A program made the translations under genes and the position numbers. DNA of 6,028 nucleotides. Origin: Actinomycetota bacterium (GTDB lineage Bacteria > Actinomycetota > Humimicrobiia > Humimicrobiales > Humimicrobiaceae). The notes under the pieces were generated by a model. The model did no database searches and was not told the origin of the DNA. It worked only from the letters and a program-made list of their open reading frames with translations. The DNA lies in NCBI GenBank assembly GCA_018897225.1, contig JAHILC010000047.1, positions 1 to 6,028 of the forward strand, written 5' to 3'. Of this stretch, positions 4,837-6,028 are shown one piece after another (position 1 is the first letter of the stretch; every line of letters begins with the position of its first letter).

Positions 4837-5862
4837 ATGAAGTATCCTTGTTTGAAAATAAATTTACTTAAACTCGAAAATAATTGCAGAATTATCAACG
4901 ACCAATGTGTCAGGTCAGGCATATCGGTCGTTGGTGTTTCTAAATGTGTTCTTGGGGACATCAGGATTGCCGAAGTGTTTTTAAAGACAGGTATTGGCAT
5001 AATTGGAGACAGCAGGCTTAAAAATCTTGAAAAATTAAGAGCTCATTTTGGCAAAGACCAGCCACTTATTCTGCTAAGAACTCCAATGATTTCTGAAATA
5101 AGAAAGATGGTTAAAATTTGTAATATCAGCGCCAATACACAGATCGAAACAATTAAAGAAATTTCCAGGGCTTGCAGCAATACAAATTCAAAGCACAAGA
5201 TAGTAATAATGGTTGAAACTGACGACATCAGAGAAGGGATACTTCCGCATGAAGCGCTGCCATTTTGCCGGGAAGTCCATGATAATTGTAAAAATATTGA
5301 AATATGGGGCATCGGAACAAATGCAAGATGCATCTCCAAAAAGAAACCAACAGCTGACAGCATTGACATCTTAGTCAATCTCAAAAAAGAAATCATGGAT
5401 AAACTTTCCATAGATATACCTGTAGTTTCTGGTGGAAATTCAAGTGTCTGGGAATTAATTGAAAAAAATAAGATGCCGGAAGGTGTAAATCAGGTAAGAA
5501 TTGGTGAGGCAATATTGCTGGGTCATGAGACTTCAAACTATACTTCCATATCTGGCGCATATGGTGATGCCTTTACTCTTGAAGCTGAAATTATTGAGGT
5601 AAAAAAGAAAAAGAGCCATATCTATAAATTGATATTGGCGCTAGGAATACAGGATGTGAACTGTGAGAATATCATATGTGATTTCCCGGGACTAAAGTTA
5701 GTCAGCCAGAGCAGCGACCATACAGTAATGGCAGCAGAAACCGGTGAGGAGGATAAATTGAATCTGGATGTTGGAGATGTGTTACCTTTTAACCTTAATT
5801 ATTTCGGTTTGCTGTCTTGTATGACGTCTCCATTTATTGAAAAAAAATATATTAAAGAATAG
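4837..5862 (+). CDS. PLP-dependent amino acid racemase, alanine/ornithine racemase family
   Basis: The product (341 residues from ATG 4837; 342 if the adjacent TTG 4834 is used, numbering given here) is a fold-type III PLP enzyme with an alanine racemase N-terminal-type barrel. K37 in VVGVSKCV is the expected Schiff-base lysine. Further family motifs are MVETDDIREG (126-135), WGIGTNARC (158-166), VVSGGNSS (197-204), NQVRIGEAILLGHE (219-232), GDAFTLEAEIIEVK (244-257), SSDH (293-296) and LLSCMTSPF (326-334). Together they match the ornithine racemase (Orr) branch and not canonical Alr. The segment between 257 and 265 is much shorter than I remember for relatives, which carry about 25 more residues. 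The substrate cannot be read from sequence: ornithine, alanine and lysine are all possible. There is no Shine-Dalgarno sequence, only a pyrimidine-rich run, so coupling to rpsI translation is likely. glmS lies downstream. Confidence 0.87.
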   Translation: MKYPCLKINLLKLENNCRIINDQCVRSGISVVGVSKCVLGDIRIAEVFLKTGIGIIGDSRLKNLEKLRAHFGKDQPLILLRTPMISEIRKMVKICNISANTQIETIKEISRACSNTNSKHKIVIMVETDDIREGILPHEALPFCREVHDNCKNIEIWGIGTNARCISKKKPTADSIDILVNLKKEIMDKLSIDIPVVSGGNSSVWELIEKNKMPEGVNQVRIGEAILLGHETSNYTSISGAYGDAFTLEAEIIEVKKKKSHIYKLILALGIQDVNCENIICDFPGLKLVSQSSDHTVMAAETGEEDKLNLDVGDVLPFNLNYFGLLSCMTSPFIEKKYIKE

Positions 5863-5873
5863 TTTTAATATAT
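5847..5873. repeat. Perfect 10-bp all-AT inverted repeat across the racemase stop codon
   Basis: ATATATTAAA (5847-5856) and TTTAATATAT (5864-5873) are exact reverse complements around a 7-base loop that contains the TAG stop (5860-5862). On the + strand no T-tract follows, so it is not a normal terminator for the racemase. Read on the - strand, the stem is followed by seven T (complement of A 5841-5847), as a weak terminator for antisense transcription would be. AT-only symmetry can also arise by chance in such DNA. Confidence 0.5.
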
Positions 5874-5963
5874 CGTTAAATGTTGTAAATTTATTAACTA
5901 AAACTGATTTTAAAGTACAGTGATATCAACTAAAATTTTTATTCTATAAATTGGGGGATTTTA

Positions 5964-6028
5964 ATGTGTGGGATAGTTGCATGTGTTGGAAATAAGCAAT
6001 GTAAAAATATATTGATTAATGGTCTTAA
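5964..6028 (+). CDS. glmS: Glutamine--fructose-6-phosphate aminotransferase (GlmS), 5' end only
   Basis: The last 65 bases open a frame MCGIVACVGNKQCKNILINGL that runs off the window. This matches the start of GlmS, where C2 (exposed after removal of Met1) is the N-terminal nucleophile of the glutaminase domain, followed in most members by GIVGYIG and then a LLEGL-type helix (ILINGL here). GlmS makes glucosamine-6-phosphate from fructose-6-phosphate and glutamine, the first step towards UDP-GlcNAc for peptidoglycan. GGGGGA at 5953-5958 serves as a ribosome binding site 5 bases before the ATG. PurF and AsnB share the Cys2 start, but the GIVACVG-x(6)-ILINGL pattern fits GlmS best. The 101-base gap before it is too short for a glmS ribozyme and shows no clear promoter. 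Confidence 0.85.
   Translation, partial: MCGIVACVGNKQCKNILINGL

Noticed and set aside
5043..5411. Open frame on the - strand inside the racemase gene
   Set aside because: The + strand frame carries many conserved family motifs in exactly this region; the antisense product resembles nothing I recognise.
5863..5963. glmS ribozyme or other riboswitch before glmS
   Set aside because: The gap is only 101 bases, almost all A and T, without the G-C-rich helices a glmS ribozyme needs.

Overview
This is an ordinary, tightly packed bacterial translation locus: the end of the spc-type ribosomal cluster, the alpha operon and the rplM-rpsI pair, all on the + strand. The DNA is clearly AT-rich. Strong GGAGG-type ribosome binding sites and the order infA-rpmJ-rpsM-rpsK-rpsD-rpoA-rplQ-truA-rplM-rpsI fit a Gram-positive-type genome. 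Several proteins resemble the actinobacterial versions as I remember them: L17 begins with a GGS-x-x-H motif followed by a LFE-x-GRITTT block, S11 carries AQEHGV and RETAVRSL, and S4 has the four-cysteine zinc form. My best guess is a low-GC, deep-branching, probably anaerobic or uncultivated actinobacterial lineage. That placement is inference from remembered family sequences, not from a search.

Layout: 1-159 is the 3' part of infA (IF-1), followed 5 bases later by rpmJ (L36). From 291 to 3128 runs the alpha operon: rpsM (S13), rpsK (S11), rpsD (S4), rpoA (RNA polymerase alpha) and rplQ (L17). An AT-rich hairpin with a T-tract follows rplQ. Then come truA (tRNA pseudouridine synthase), rplM (L13) and rpsI (S9). 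Next, 13 bases or less after rpsI, is a PLP-dependent racemase of the alanine/ornithine racemase family (4837-5862). After a gap of about 100 bases the first 21 codons of glmS run off the right edge. Every gap is short and there is no stretch over about 100 bases without a gene.

The products work together in making the translation and transcription machinery: initiation factor, small- and large-subunit proteins, polymerase alpha and a tRNA modification enzyme. The right end changes theme. The racemase and GlmS are both plausible suppliers of peptidoglycan precursors (a D-amino acid and glucosamine-6-phosphate), but that link is inferred from adjacency.

I found no undescribed system. The points worth a second look are modest: the racemase's shortened C-terminal loop and its position beside glmS; a partial duplication of the rpoA 3' end into the rpoA-rplQ gap that supplies the rplQ ribosome binding site; a five-codon tandem duplication in the S11 N-terminus; unusual residues in S11; four TTG starts among highly expressed genes; and an all-AT perfect inverted repeat across the racemase stop codon.
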